Shown piece by piece: positions 6,145 through 6,682 of a stretch of 6,682 nt of DNA. The notes under the pieces are model-generated. The model was not told where the DNA came from, made no database searches, and saw only the letters and a program-made list of their open reading frames with translations. Within the stretch, counting starts at the first letter, position 1. The number at the start of each line of letters is the position of its first letter. A program made the position numbers and the translations under genes. The stretch spans positions 1 through 6,682 of the forward strand of contig JACCQW010000140.1 in NCBI GenBank assembly GCA_013813955.1, read 5' to 3'. This DNA comes from Solirubrobacterales bacterium. GTDB lineage: Bacteria; Actinomycetota; Thermoleophilia; Solirubrobacterales; Solirubrobacteraceae.

Positions 6145-6177
6145 GTGCGGGCAGTGTGCACATCCCTCGTGCCATGA
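6145..6177 (+). CDS. Possible 10-codon leader frame coupled to the rhodanese gene
   Basis: GGAGG at 6133-6137 is followed, after 7 bases, by a GTG that opens the frame MRAVCTSLVP and closes with TGA at 6175-6177. That TGA overlaps the rhodanese ATG as ATGA, the classic arrangement for stop-restart translational coupling. The rhodanese ATG has no Shine-Dalgarno of its own, so this frame would explain how ribosomes reach it. The peptide has one cysteine. Short cysteine-containing leader peptides are known upstream of sulfur-metabolism genes in actinobacteria, but those typically carry several cysteines, so sulfur sensing here is only a guess. The main alternative is that the GGAGG is a chance match. 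Confidence 0.45.
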   Translation: MRAVCTSLVP

Positions 6178-6527
6178 GCTCTGTGTTCGACTCGGACGAC
6201 ATCGAGGTCACTCCCGAGAAGACCGCGCAGGCGCTAGCGCAGGACGGCGCACAGGTCATCGACGTGCGTGAGCCCTACGAGCACCAGGCGGGCCGGATCG
6301 CCGGCGCCGAGCACATCGAGCTCGAGCGGCTGGCCTCCAGCGCGGACCGCATCGACCGCGAGCGGCCCGTGATCTTCCACTGCCGGCTGGGGGCGCGCTC
6401 GGCGATGGCTGCCCAGGCCTTCCGCGCCGGCGGCTACGAGGCCTACACCATGGCCGGCGGCCTCAAGCGCTGGGCCGACGAGGGCCGGCCGCTGGAGCCC
6501 GATGGCGGCACGGTCGCCGACCACTGA
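6174..6527 (+). CDS. Single-domain rhodanese-like protein
   Basis: A 117-residue rhodanese-fold protein, a cytosolic sulfur-transfer or sulfur-carrier type. The sequence has the domain start VIDVREPYEHQAGRIAGAEH (28-47) and the active loop HCRLGARSAMAA with Cys70 as the persulfide-forming residue. The CxxGxRS loop is six residues long, as in sulfurtransferases rather than Cdc25-like phosphatases. AGGLKRWADEGRP is the usual C-terminal signature. The partner and sulfur donor are unknown. I chose the ATG at 6174 because the rhodanese fold begins soon after it. An in-frame GTG at 6156 would add six residues but has no ribosome site either. A preceding 10-codon frame probably feeds ribosomes to this start. 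The methyltransferase immediately upstream suggests co-transcription. Confidence 0.92.
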   Translation: MSSVFDSDDIEVTPEKTAQALAQDGAQVIDVREPYEHQAGRIAGAEHIELERLASSADRIDRERPVIFHCRLGARSAMAAQAFRAGGYEAYTMAGGLKRWADEGRPLEPDGGTVADH

Positions 6528-6598
6528 GCCCACCGACCGCTTCACGGACGCCGCGGCGGGGTAGATCCTCCAGAACGCCCGACAGAGGGAGAGGTCGT

Positions 6599-6658
6599 AT
6601 GTACATCGGCATCGGCACGCTGCTCGTGATCATCATCCTGGTGGTCATCCTGCTGTAG
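6599..6658 (+). CDS. 19-residue hydrophobic microprotein, probable single-pass membrane peptide
   Basis: ATG to TAG encodes MYIGIGTLLVIIILVVILL, which is almost entirely one transmembrane helix. A strong purine-rich site, GGGAG (6587-6591) with a 7-base spacer, plus an adjacent AGAGG, precedes the ATG. Every third codon position is G or C, like the neighbouring genes, and all Ile codons are ATC. It lies 71 bases after the rhodanese stop on the same strand. It is too short for ordinary gene finders. I remember similar tiny Ile/Leu/Val-rich frames near other actinobacterial genes, but I cannot name a family. Alternatives are a chance frame after a real ribosome site, or a subunit-like membrane stabiliser of an unknown complex. 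Confidence 0.6.
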   Translation: MYIGIGTLLVIIILVVILL

Positions 6659-6682
6659 CACCGGTCCGCGAAAGGCCCGCCC

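Noticed and set aside
5301..6161. Minus-strand open frame (286 codons) opposite the methyltransferase
   Set aside because: Val/Ala/Arg/His-rich shadow. The plus strand has motif I, a Shine-Dalgarno and a natural start.
6114..6176. Methyltransferase and rhodanese are in the same reading frame, separated by one TGA, which could suggest a read-through fusion
   Set aside because: Same-frame spacing occurs by chance one time in three. No recoding element is seen, and the 19-codon linker is Arg/Gly-rich, unlike a conserved domain joint.
1..6682. Search for tRNA/rRNA genes, CRISPR repeats, insertion sequence ends, att sites or a defence system
   Set aside because: No cloverleaf-like segment, no regularly spaced repeats, no transposase or integrase, and no nuclease/helicase combination was seen. 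All large frames are explained by metabolic or envelope genes.

Overview
This is a very GC-rich, gene-dense stretch of what looks like an actinobacterial chromosome. Thermoleophilia/Solirubrobacterales is my best guess. It rests on an overall impression: strong G/C third-position bias, a DUF6458-like membrane protein, a Cys-containing NTF2-like lipoprotein, a short-leader/leaderless style of gene start, and a mix of fatty-acid catabolism genes with single-copy biosynthetic genes. No RNA gene, CRISPR array, insertion sequence, prophage or integrase is visible. There is no gene-free stretch over 300 bases; the longest are 1282-1444 and 5176-5336, about 160 bases each.

Left block (minus strand, 4291 down to 121). 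Four genes read leftward: an acyl-CoA dehydrogenase, a small membrane-anchored zincin-type metallopeptidase, a type I-beta DAHP synthase (first step of the shikimate pathway), and a thiolase. The first three are packed with gaps of 5 and 13 bases and are almost certainly one transcript. A perfect 7-bp GC hairpin follows the DAHP synthase stop, and the thiolase, 163 bases further on, has its own strong Shine-Dalgarno, so it may be a separate unit. The dehydrogenase and thiolase are the first and last steps of a beta-oxidation spiral. Why an aromatic amino-acid enzyme and a membrane protease are co-transcribed with the dehydrogenase is not explained by known pathways.

Middle (4292-5336). A short divergent region separates the dehydrogenase from a two-helix DUF6458-like protein on the plus strand. 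That gene meets a minus-strand secreted lipoprotein gene tail to tail, and one CTAG palindrome supplies both TAG stop codons. The lipoprotein gene (GTG start) is divergent from a methyltransferase gene across a 161-base region with a plausible plus-strand promoter.

Right block (plus strand, 5337-6658). A class I SAM-dependent methyltransferase, a single-domain rhodanese, and a 19-codon hydrophobic microprotein with a strong ribosome binding site. The rhodanese ATG has no Shine-Dalgarno of its own. Instead, a 10-codon GTG-initiated reading frame with a perfect GGAGG ends in an ATGA overlap with it, suggesting translational coupling or leader-peptide control.

The window holds mostly ordinary housekeeping and catabolic genes. 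The less ordinary points are the upstream frame coupled to the rhodanese, the 19-residue membrane microprotein, the two-helix tether on the zincin, and the apparently leaderless dehydrogenase start. The first 120 bases are ambiguous: they could be the start of another minus-strand gene or the tail of a plus-strand gene, and neither can be settled from the window.
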